From: Shewanella hanedai
Lineage (GTDB): Bacteria; Pseudomonadota; Gammaproteobacteria; Enterobacterales; Shewanellaceae
Assembly: GCF_007197645.1 (NCBI RefSeq)
Contig: NZ_VKGK01000017.1
Span: 54,069-118,068, forward strand
Direction: 5' to 3'
DNA: 64,000 nucleotides
The translations under genes and the position numbers were made by a program. This document shows, piece by piece, positions 53,287-60,828 of the stretch (positions within the stretch are counted from its first letter, which is position 1; every line of letters starts with the position of its first letter). The notes beneath the pieces are model-generated. The model worked only from the letters and a program-made list of their open reading frames with translations. It did not search any database and was not told the DNA's origin.

Positions 53287-55014
53287 ATGAATCTAGAACA
53301 ATGGACTGTGATGGCTATTTTCGTTGGTACGTTAATAGGATTGATTTCATTTCAAAAGTTCCCTGAACGCGTGTTTGCAGTTGCCTGTTTAGCTTGTTTA
53401 GGGTTCTCTTTTATTAGCAAAGATGAGCTATTACATAATGCAGTCAACCCGGGTTTAGCCACCTTGTTACTGCTGGTGATTAGCTCCTTTGCATTTGAAC
53501 GTACCAGCTTATTAAGACGTTTGTCGGCGATATTATTTAACGGATCGAAAACCAAGAGTTACTTCAAAACATTAGTGGGTACGGCATTAGCTTCGGGGTT
53601 ATTAAACAATACTGCTGTTGTGGTCACATTGATCAATCCGGTAAAAAATAATACCTTGATCAATCCTGGCAAACTGTTACTCCCGCTCTCTTATGCCGCG
53701 ATACTAGGTGGCACATTGACGTTAATTGGCACTTCGACCAATTTAATCGTTAACTCCATGCTATTAGAGCGAGGGCAGGTTGGTTTCTCATTTTTCGATT
53801 TTACCCAAGTTGGCATCGTGGTGTTAATTTGTTGTTTAAGCGTTATGGCGCTGACAATCCGTTTTTTACCTGTAAGTGATATTGAACAACAGCAACTGCA
53901 TCACTATTTTGTAGAAGCTGAGGTAACAGCGGCGTCTTCACTTTGTGGTCAATCGGTTGAGGAAAATGGTTTACGTAATTTAGAGTCCTTGTTTTTAGTG
54001 GAGATCATCCGTCAAGGACGACTTATTACGCCTATTGCGCCAAGTGAAGTGATACAAGCGCAGGACAAACTGATCTTCTCTGGTGATGTTAGCAAGGTTA
54101 AGGTGCTACGTCAGTTTGATGGTTTAACGACTTTTGCTGAAGAGGACGGTTTGCTACGGGATAACTTAATCGAAGTGGTGATTAAACCAGGTGCATCTGT
54201 TATCGGTAAAACATTAAAAACCGCAGGTTTTCGTGCTCGGTTTGATGCCGCGGTGGTGGCTATTCGTCGTGAAGGGGAGCAGCTTTCAGGTAAACTCGGT
54301 GATATTGCCATTCAAAGTGGTGACTTTTTGGTATTGGCGGTGGGGCATGATTTTGCTGAAAGACCAAATTTGGCCAAAAACTTCTATGTGATAAGTGACG
54401 TTGTCACAGCCAATATGCTCAGTGGTATCAAAGAGAAAATAGTGCTTTGGGGTTTTGCCATTAGCGTATTAAGTTCTGTGGTGTTGGAGCTATCACTATT
54501 TAGTTGCTTTCTATTTTATTTGGCCTTATTAACCGCCACTAAATGTTTGTCATTGAATGAAGTTAAGCGTCGTTTACCCATTGAGTTGTGGATCATAGTA
54601 ACCAGTGCGCTTTGCTTAGCCACTGCGCTCGATAATAGCGGCATCACGGCTTTACTTGCAGATGCTGCTGATCAGTACTTGCATGATAAAAGTGTTTATA
54701 TCGCCTTTATCGGGGTGTATTTGATGACTTTGGTTTTAACCGAGTTAATTACCAATAATGGCGCCGCTGCATTAACATTTCCGATTGCATTTAGTATCGC
54801 TTCTGGTTTGGATGTGAGCTATTTCCCCTTTGTGATGGCTGTCGCTTTTGGTGCCAGTGGCAGTTTTATCAGCCCTTATGGTTATCAAACTAACCTCATG
54901 GTATTCAATGCCGGTAATTATAAATTAATCGACTTTGTTAAATTCGGACTCCCAGTCTCTATTATCTATAGCTTGGCGGTTATCGTCATGATCCCCATCG
55001 TGTTTCCGTTTTAA
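53287..55014 (+). CDS. SLC13-family anion permease with RCK_C domains, probable sulfate importer
   Basis: This 575-residue inner-membrane protein has N-terminal and C-terminal membrane halves of the divalent-anion:Na+ symporter superfamily (FERTSLLRRLSAIL, GGTLTLIGTSTNLIVNS, and the second-half NNGAAALTFPIAFSIA). A central soluble region (about 210-360) carries two TrkA-C-like domains (LIEVVIKPGASVIGKTL). Bacterial proteins of this layout are often sulfate or other anion transporters. Position between wzx and cysC, within a PAPS-synthesis and sulfotransferase cluster, makes sulfate the likely substrate; that is inference. Confidence 0.85.
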   Translation: MNLEQWTVMAIFVGTLIGLISFQKFPERVFAVACLACLGFSFISKDELLHNAVNPGLATLLLLVISSFAFERTSLLRRLSAILFNGSKTKSYFKTLVGTALASGLLNNTAVVVTLINPVKNNTLINPGKLLLPLSYAAILGGTLTLIGTSTNLIVNSMLLERGQVGFSFFDFTQVGIVVLICCLSVMALTIRFLPVSDIEQQQLHHYFVEAEVTAASSLCGQSVEENGLRNLESLFLVEIIRQGRLITPIAPSEVIQAQDKLIFSGDVSKVKVLRQFDGLTTFAEEDGLLRDNLIEVVIKPGASVIGKTLKTAGFRARFDAAVVAIRREGEQLSGKLGDIAIQSGDFLVLAVGHDFAERPNLAKNFYVISDVVTANMLSGIKEKIVLWGFAISVLSSVVLELSLFSCFLFYLALLTATKCLSLNEVKRRLPIELWIIVTSALCLATALDNSGITALLADAADQYLHDKSVYIAFIGVYLMTLVLTELITNNGAAALTFPIAFSIASGLDVSYFPFVMAVAFGASGSFISPYGYQTNLMVFNAGNYKLIDFVKFGLPVSIIYSLAVIVMIPIVFPF

Positions 55015-55026
55015 AAAGTAGTTCTT

Positions 55027-55068
55027 AGCTTACACCTTACAGCTATCAGTTGTCAGCTCACAGCTTAA
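55027..55068. repeat. Degenerate heptad repeats before cysC
   Basis: Six 7-mers (AGCTTAC, ACCTTAC, AGCTATC, AGTTGTC, AGCTCAC, AGCTTAA) occupy the gap after the permease stop and end 12 bases before the cysC start, just ahead of TTAGGA. Confidence 0.65.
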
Positions 55069-55080
55069 ATTAGGATTTTA

Positions 55081-55722
55081 ATGTCAAATCAAGTTTATAA
55101 AAATGTCGATACAGAAAGTGAAAAATCATCCGATGTGGTTTGGCACCTAGCCAGTGTGACTCACGAAGATCGTGTGCTCAGTCATGGCCACAACCCCGCG
55201 GTGCTTTGGTTCACCGGATTAAGCGGATCGGGTAAATCAACGGTTGCTAATGCGGTGGATAAAATGCTGCATGATATGGGGTGCAAAACCTATGTGCTCG
55301 ATGGTGACAATGTCAGACACGGGTTAAATGGCGATTTAACCTTTACAGACACTGACCGCATTGAAAATATTCGTCGTATTGGTGAAGTGGCTAAGCTATT
55401 TGTTGATGCGGGTTTATTAGTATCAAGTGCCTTTATCTCTCCTTTCATCGTTGATCGTGACATGGTGCGTAAACAATTAGCAGAAGGTCAGTTCATTGAG
55501 GTGTTTATCGACTCGCCATTGGCAGTATGTGAGCAACGTGATCCTAAAGGCTTATATAAAAAAGCCCGCAGTGGTGAAATCAAAAACTTCACCGGCATAG
55601 ACTCCGCTTATGAAGCGCCTATATCACCTGAAGTACATGTTAAAACGGCTGAGTTATCTGTAGAAGATTGTGCCAAGCAAGTGATTAATTATTTAAAAGC
55701 GGGCGGTATGCTAACAGTTTAA
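55081..55722 (+). CDS. cysC: adenylyl-sulfate kinase
   Basis: CysC phosphorylates APS to PAPS, the sulfate donor. The 213-residue kinase has a Walker A loop ([16 protein letters not shown], residues 44-59), the APS-binding [13 protein letters not shown], and the lid region [19 protein letters not shown]. In this window PAPS has an obvious user, the sulfotransferase at 42172-42960. No cysH, cysI or cysJ genes for reductive assimilation are present. Heptad repeats lie on both sides of the gene. Confidence 0.95.
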   Translation: MSNQVYKNVDTESEKSSDVVWHLASVTHEDRVLSHGHNPAVLWFTGLSGSGKSTVANAVDKMLHDMGCKTYVLDGDNVRHGLNGDLTFTDTDRIENIRRIGEVAKLFVDAGLLVSSAFISPFIVDRDMVRKQLAEGQFIEVFIDSPLAVCEQRDPKGLYKKARSGEIKNFTGIDSAYEAPISPEVHVKTAELSVEDCAKQVINYLKAGGMLTV

Positions 55723-55778
55723 AACTATCAGCTATCAGCTATCAGCTATCAGCTTCAAACTTACAGCTCGCAGCTTCT
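55723..55778. repeat. Degenerate heptad repeats between cysC and the DHH gene
   Basis: Eight 7-mers begin directly after the cysC stop: AACTATC, then AGCTATC three times in a row, then AGCTTCA, AACTTAC, AGCTCGC and AGCTTCT. They are followed by TTAGGA and the next start codon. This is the longest and least degraded AGCTnnC run of the locus. Confidence 0.7.
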
Positions 55779-55790
55779 CTTAGGATATTT

Positions 55791-56750
55791 ATGAATTACG
55801 ATGTTTTTAATGGTGATGCTGACGGTATTATCGCATTACTGCAATTACGTTTGAACGAGCCGAAAAAGGCGCAATTGATCACTGGGGTTAAACGTGACAA
55901 TAACTTGCTCAAACATGTTGATATTCAACAAGCACGCTCAGTGGTTGCACTGGATATTTCGATGGAAAAAAATACCCAAGCATTGCAAGCGATATTAGCC
56001 AATGACATTGAAGTGTTTTATTGCGATCACCATCGTACAGGTGAAGTACCAGTGTCAGCTAAGTTATCGCTATTAGTGGATACAGCCCCAGAAGTTTGTA
56101 CTAGCTTATTGATCAATGAATTGTTGGAAAACAGATATATCGATTGGGCGATAACAGCAGCCTATGGGGATAACTTGGTAAGCAGAGCCGATGAACTGGC
56201 ATTGCAACAGGGGTTAACTCAGTCACAAAGTACATTCCTATGCGAACTGGGCACTTTAATTAACTATAACGGTTATGGTGCGTCACTGGCGGATCTACAC
56301 TTTGATCCTGCTGTCTTGTATCAAGCGTTATTACAATATGAGAGCCCATTTGCAGTTGAAGCAGATGAAGAGTCAGTGTTTTATACCTTACGTCAGGGCT
56401 ATCAAGCAGATCATCAAAACGTCAGTCAATTAGTGCCATTTATTAGCAATAATACTTGTGAAATATACCAGTTACCTTGTGAAGGTTGGGCAAGGCGTAT
56501 CAGTGGTGTTTTTGGCAATGAATTGGCTAACCGTAATCCAGACAAAGCGCACGCAGTATTAACACTAAATGCTGATGGTAGTTATATGGTGAGTGTTCGT
56601 GCCCCTTTGAATAACCGCACGGGTGCTGACGAGGTTTGTGTACAATTTGCTACTGGCGGTGGCCGTAAAGCGGCGGCTGGCATTAATCAATTGCCTGAAG
56701 TGGTGATAAATCAATTTGTTGATGTATTGATGTCACAATATCAAAACTAA
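55791..56750 (+). CDS. DHH/DHHA1 family phosphoesterase, possible PAP phosphatase
   Basis: This 319-residue cytoplasmic protein of the DHH superfamily has motif I in NGDADGI (Asp9, Asp11), the central ALDIS segment, the DHH motif at 79-81 (CDHHRTGE), and a C-terminal DHHA1 domain ending in GGGRKAAAG rather than the more usual GGGH. Relatives such as NrnA cleave oligoribonucleotides and 3'-phosphoadenosine 5'-phosphate (PAP). PAP is the by-product of sulfotransferases. Its place straight after cysC suggests PAP removal, which would keep the sulfotransferase from being inhibited. Other DHH functions cannot be excluded. Confidence 0.8.
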   Translation: MNYDVFNGDADGIIALLQLRLNEPKKAQLITGVKRDNNLLKHVDIQQARSVVALDISMEKNTQALQAILANDIEVFYCDHHRTGEVPVSAKLSLLVDTAPEVCTSLLINELLENRYIDWAITAAYGDNLVSRADELALQQGLTQSQSTFLCELGTLINYNGYGASLADLHFDPAVLYQALLQYESPFAVEADEESVFYTLRQGYQADHQNVSQLVPFISNNTCEIYQLPCEGWARRISGVFGNELANRNPDKAHAVLTLNADGSYMVSVRAPLNNRTGADEVCVQFATGGGRKAAAGINQLPEVVINQFVDVLMSQYQN

Positions 56751-56761
56751 CAGCGGCATAA

Positions 56762-57154
56762 ATCATCTCCCATGTATTACCCAGTAAATCCATTTCTGGT
56801 GAGTATGGTTATTTTTTTAATAACACAGAGGGGGAAGATGAAGAAGCCATAGTCAATATGATCCGTCAGTCAGGTGCAAAACTGTTATTTGTCGCGATCA
56901 CGTCACCTAAGAAGGAAAACTTCATCAATAAGTGGCAAGACAAACTGGGTGTGGATTTTGTCATGGGCGTCGGCGGTACGTTTGATGTGGTGGCAGGTAA
57001 GGTGAAACGTGCGCCACTTTGGATGCAGAAATATGGCTTAGAGTGGTTGTACCGTGTGATTCAAGAGCCTGGCCGTATGTGGAAACGCTATTTAGTGACC
57101 AATACTAAATTTGCTTGGTTGATACTAAAAGAGCGCTTTTATTCTAAAAAATGA
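56762..57154 (+). pseudogene. WecG/TagA/CpsF-family glycosyltransferase remnant (N-terminus lost)
   Basis: An open frame from the in-frame stop at 56759-56761 to TGA 57152-57154 encodes about 130 residues matching only the C-terminal half of WecG/TagA/CpsF enzymes: SGEYGYFFNN, LLFVAITSPKKENFI, MGVGGTFDVVAGKVKRAP, GLEWLYRVIQEPGRMWKRY. The family is normally about 240 residues, and the N-terminal half with its catalytic Asp is missing. A short protein could start at ATG 56858 but would lack the active site. It abuts a second remnant, which suggests a recombination junction. Confidence 0.75.
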
Positions 57155-57272
57155 TGTAATTCATTTAAGACCCTCAGGTAATGCACCAGAGCTTCGTTGT
57201 TATGCAGAATCTCGATCTCACGACTCAGCCTACGAGTTAGTGAAGAAGGTGTTATCGACACTATCACAGTAG
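57153..57272 (+). pseudogene. phosphohexomutase (phosphomannomutase-type) C-terminal remnant
   Basis: About 39 codons ending at TAG 57270-57272 encode VIHLRPSGNAPELRCYAES and a helical tail. This matches the phosphate-binding fourth domain of alpha-D-phosphohexomutases (RPSGNAPEL). It differs from the intact manB (RSSNTEPVV), so it comes from a different gene. No start codon or upstream domains remain. The rest of the gap up to 57585 holds AT-rich sequence with no clear element. Confidence 0.7.
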
Positions 57273-57585
57273 TCATTTTTACTGATTTAGGGCTAAGTTC
57301 TGATGTTAATGACTTTACCTTAAAACCTCAAAACTAACACTTGTAACGGATCGGGGTGGTTTTTTTATCTGTTTTAGCTGGTATTTTTAGGTTGTTCATC
57401 TGTATATACATGTAAGTAGCGTGGTAAAAAACTGCGCAGTCAAATAGAACCTGTTTTTGTAACACAGGTGTAACCCTTTATTTTTAAACAAAAATATTGT
57501 TAGTCTTACCAGAAGTGTTAATATTCTGCCAGTTTTACATGCCAAAAATTAATTGTTAATAGCTTGTCATAAAGAGATATTTTTA

Positions 57586-58986
57586 TTGCGTCCTTCAAAA
57601 ACTTTTTCAACTAGTTCTAATAGTTATTCGTCTGTGTATCGTCTTATTGATTTGGCGGTCATATTTCTATCATTACATCTCGCGGCAGAGCTTTATAAGA
57701 TCCCCCATAGTCATGCTTATTCCACTTTAGCATTATGTGTTTCGGTGATTTTTTTATACCTTGCAGAGACATTCAAGTTATATCGCTCTTGGCGGATTGG
57801 CCGTTTTACTTCAATGCTGACCAATGTTTGGGGGTGTTTAGTCGGCTCTTTCTTACTGGTGCTGTTACTGGTTTTTCTATTGAAACAAACTGAAGTGTTC
57901 TCTCGTGTCACCCTCGTTTTGTGGTTTACGATCGCGCTATTGAGCAGTTTGTTTTGGCGTGTTGCGCAACAACTCTATATTAAAAAACGACGCTTGGCAG
58001 GACATAACATTAAACGGGTGGCGATTATTGGTGCCACGGCTTCTGCTCAAGATATGCTTACTGAGATAAGAGCGCGTGATGAGCTTGGTTTTAGTTTTGC
58101 TGGTATTTATGAAAATAAAAACCGAGCGAGCTGCTTTGGTGAGACCTATCTAGATGTCCGAGGTGACATTAATGATGCCATCAATCTGGCTCGTGATGGC
58201 CGGATTGATATCTTATTTATTGCATTACCGTTAAAAGCAGATAAGCGTATTACTGATATTTTACGCCGCCTTGGTGATACGACGGTTGATGTGCATTTTA
58301 TTCCTGACTTTTTCATCTCAAATTTAATCCATGCCCGTATAGCTCATGTTGGGGATATCGACACGCTCAGTGTGTTTGAGTCGCCTTACTTGGGGGCAAA
58401 ACAGTGGATAAAGCGCAGCGAAGATGTGGTGTTTGGCAGCATTATATTAGCCATTATTGCCATTCCTTTGTTGATTATTGCCATGGCGATAAAGCTGACA
58501 TCTAAGGGACCTGTGTTGTTCAAACAGCGCCGTTACGGTTTAGGCGGAGAGGAGATTGAGGTGTGGAAGTTTCGTTCGATGAGCGTGATGGAAAACAGTG
58601 ACAAGGTGGTGCAAGCGACTAAAGGCGATAGCCGAATTACACCTTTGGGTCGATTTTTACGCCGTACATCACTGGATGAACTGCCGCAATTCTTTAATGT
58701 ACTCAACGGCAGTATGTCTATTGTGGGCCCTCGTCCACATGCCGTCGCGCACAATGAGGAATATCGCGGTTTAGTACAGTTTTATATGCTGCGCCACAAA
58801 GTTAAGCCTGGCATCACTGGTTGGGCGCAAATTAACGGTTGGCGCGGTGAAACTGACACCTTAATAAAGATGGAGAAACGGATTGAGTTTGATCTGCAAT
58901 ACATCAAAAACTGGTCGTTACGCCTCGACATTAAAATTATTTTTCTAACCATTTTTAAGGGATTTGTTAATAAAAATGCCTATTAA
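57586..58986 (+). CDS. wcaJ: undecaprenyl-phosphate sugar phosphotransferase (WcaJ-like)
   Basis: This enzyme starts the repeat unit by transferring a sugar-phosphate, often glucose-1-phosphate from UDP-glucose, to undecaprenyl phosphate. The 466-residue protein has four N-terminal membrane helices, a CoA-binding-like domain (RVAIIGATASAQDML), a fifth hydrophobic segment near 290, and a C-terminal bacterial sugar-transferase domain (KFRSMSVME, DELPQFFNVLNGSMSIVGPR, PGITGWAQINGWRGE). The start is probably TTG 57586, preceded by AAAGAGA. Glucose is the inferred sugar because galU lies at the head of the locus; galactose is possible. Confidence 0.9.
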   Translation: MRPSKTFSTSSNSYSSVYRLIDLAVIFLSLHLAAELYKIPHSHAYSTLALCVSVIFLYLAETFKLYRSWRIGRFTSMLTNVWGCLVGSFLLVLLLVFLLKQTEVFSRVTLVLWFTIALLSSLFWRVAQQLYIKKRRLAGHNIKRVAIIGATASAQDMLTEIRARDELGFSFAGIYENKNRASCFGETYLDVRGDINDAINLARDGRIDILFIALPLKADKRITDILRRLGDTTVDVHFIPDFFISNLIHARIAHVGDIDTLSVFESPYLGAKQWIKRSEDVVFGSIILAIIAIPLLIIAMAIKLTSKGPVLFKQRRYGLGGEEIEVWKFRSMSVMENSDKVVQATKGDSRITPLGRFLRRTSLDELPQFFNVLNGSMSIVGPRPHAVAHNEEYRGLVQFYMLRHKVKPGITGWAQINGWRGETDTLIKMEKRIEFDLQYIKNWSLRLDIKIIFLTIFKGFVNKNAY

Positions 58987-59014
58987 TTCAATACTGATTT
59001 CACGGAGCAATAAA

Positions 59015-60217
59015 ATGATTCTTACCCCATTAAGCCGCGCAGTGACCGCTGCGCTGTGTGGCCTTTCTTTCAGTGGAGCTGCGCTTGCTATTGAGCCTGC
59101 TGGCCACACAACTGAATCTGGGGTTGTGATCACTCCGCTATTAGATACTGGGCTTAAATATGATGACAATATTTTCAGTCAATCGAATAACGAAACCAGT
59201 AGCAGTATCTACACTTTAGCGCCTTCGGTTAACTTTTTACTTGATGATGGCGTAAACCAGTATCAGCTTGATGCAGCTTTTGAATCTGGCACCTATTTAG
59301 ACAGTTCTGACGATAATTACCTTACGGGTAATTTGGCGGCCAGCACGCATTTAGAAGCAAGTTCGAGCTCACGTTTTGATGTGTCTTTGATGGCAAATTG
59401 GGATTCTGAAGAACGTGGTACGGGTCTTAGTGAAGGCACTGGTGATAGTATTACTGAACCATTGACTTTTGTTGAGCAGACAGTCGCTGCCACTTATGAA
59501 TATGGTGCTATGTCATCGAGTGCACGGGTTGCATTTGACGCTAAGTATTACAACAAAGATTATACTAACTATGCCGAGATCACTGAGTTTAACAATTACG
59601 ACTCGCTGTATTTAGGTTCAACGTTTTTCTACACTACCAACGCTAGCACCGATGCTTTTATCGAATTAAGCCGTGATGCTATCCGCTATGACAAGCTTAA
59701 AACCAATACTGTCTCACGTGACTCTGATGATTACTTCGCTCTGGCTGGGGTTACATGGGAAGCAACTGCACTCACATCTGGTTCGGTAAAACTGGGTTAT
59801 CAACATAAAGCATTTACCAGTAGCGGCCGTGAGGATTTCAGTGGTTTAAGCTGGAATGCTGAAGTGACTTGGCAACCACTGACTTATTCAAGCTTTATGC
59901 TAACGACTTCGCGTATGGCACGTGATCCGAACACTGAGGGTGATTACATCGATGCAACCTTGTATGGCGTTAATTGGACCCATGATTGGAGCGAGATGGT
60001 CAGCACTAACTTAGGTGCCAACTATACGCAAGAAGACTACAAGGGTAATACCAATCGTCAAGATGAAACATTTAGTCTTAACGCCAGCGTTGATGTTGAA
60101 CTGCGTCGCTGGTTAGGGGTTTCACTGTATGTATCTATGACTGATAAGGACTCTAATCGCGATAACATCGCATACGATAAGAGCATTATCGGAGTTAATT
60201 TTACAGCGTCGTTGTGA
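59015..60217 (+). CDS. outer-membrane beta-barrel protein of the export apparatus
   Basis: This 400-residue protein has a signal peptide (GLSFSGAALA, cleavage near residue 25) and alternating-pattern beta strands with many Tyr/Thr/Ser residues, ending in a terminal strand with SIIGVNFTASL. It resembles the outer-membrane barrels (EpsL or BBP2-like) found next to short Wza-like proteins. The start ATG 59015 follows CGGAG; upstream ATGs overlap wcaJ. Its likely role is the outer-membrane channel for the polymer, since the neighbouring Wza-like protein is too short to span the membrane. That role is inference. Confidence 0.75.
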   Translation: MILTPLSRAVTAALCGLSFSGAALAIEPAGHTTESGVVITPLLDTGLKYDDNIFSQSNNETSSSIYTLAPSVNFLLDDGVNQYQLDAAFESGTYLDSSDDNYLTGNLAASTHLEASSSSRFDVSLMANWDSEERGTGLSEGTGDSITEPLTFVEQTVAATYEYGAMSSSARVAFDAKYYNKDYTNYAEITEFNNYDSLYLGSTFFYTTNASTDAFIELSRDAIRYDKLKTNTVSRDSDDYFALAGVTWEATALTSGSVKLGYQHKAFTSSGREDFSGLSWNAEVTWQPLTYSSFMLTTSRMARDPNTEGDYIDATLYGVNWTHDWSEMVSTNLGANYTQEDYKGNTNRQDETFSLNASVDVELRRWLGVSLYVSMTDKDSNRDNIAYDKSIIGVNFTASL

Positions 60218-60269
60218 TCCTGAATTTAGGATAATCCTAGATTAGGGTAAACCCAATATTAGCTACACC

Positions 60270-60301
60270 ACCTCGACATGCACAATTGTGCATGTCGAGG
60301 T
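60270..60301 (+). terminator. 32-bp perfect palindrome / terminator-like hairpin before the wza-like gene
   Basis: Arms ACCTCGACATGCACAA and TTGTGCATGTCGAGGT form a perfect 16-bp palindrome, which as RNA would make a stem of about 14 bp with a tight loop, followed by TTTTAAGG. It lies in the 98-base gap after the barrel gene and only 14 bases before the wza-like start codon. It may be an intra-operon terminator or attenuator. Confidence 0.7.
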
Positions 60302-60315
60302 TTTAAGGTCAATTA

Positions 60316-60828
60316 ATGAAAAGTTTGTATCTATTTGTTTTACTTTTGCTTGCACCTGTTAGTTGGGCGCAAGATCTTTATCTGCTGGGTGCTGGCGACA
60401 AAGTTGCGATTAAAGTATTTGGTCACGAAGATTTATCTATTGAAACCTTGCTTGGTAATAGTGGCAAGATCAATTACCCATTCTTAGGTGAAATTAAGGT
60501 GGTAGGGATGAGCCTTACCCAAGTTGAGCAAGTTATTATTAAGGGATTGAAGGGCGATTATCTTAAGAATCCTAATGTGTATGTGCATGTAGTGGAATAT
60601 CGCCCATTTTACATTCACGGTGAGGTTAAAAAGCCGGGTGGGTATCCATATCAACCGGGTTTGACAGTCAATCAAGCTGTGGCTTTGGGTGGCGGGTTAA
60701 CTGAGCGTGGCTCACAAGACAAAATAATCATATCGCCGGAAGGCAAAAAAGATCAGCATATTAATGCCTCCCTTAATCATGTGGTTAATGCCGGCGACAC
60801 CATCACAATCGAGCAAAGGTTTTTCTAA
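60316..60828 (+). CDS. wza: short Wza-like polysaccharide export protein (periplasmic OPX)
   Basis: This 170-residue protein has a signal peptide (LLLLAPVSWAQD), a polysaccharide export domain (about 20-95: LLGAGDKVAIKVFGHEDL, LGEIKVVGMSLTQVEQ) and one SLBB-type domain (KKPGGYPYQPGLTVNQAV). E. coli Wza is about 380 residues and ends in a helix that spans the outer membrane. This protein lacks that helix and the extra SLBB domain, and it has no lipobox Cys. A separate outer-membrane barrel, encoded just upstream, probably completes the channel. The gene starts 14 bases after a strong hairpin, and its stop overlaps the wzc start (TAATG). Confidence 0.88.
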   Translation: MKSLYLFVLLLLAPVSWAQDLYLLGAGDKVAIKVFGHEDLSIETLLGNSGKINYPFLGEIKVVGMSLTQVEQVIIKGLKGDYLKNPNVYVHVVEYRPFYIHGEVKKPGGYPYQPGLTVNQAVALGGGLTERGSQDKIIISPEGKKDQHINASLNHVVNAGDTITIEQRFF

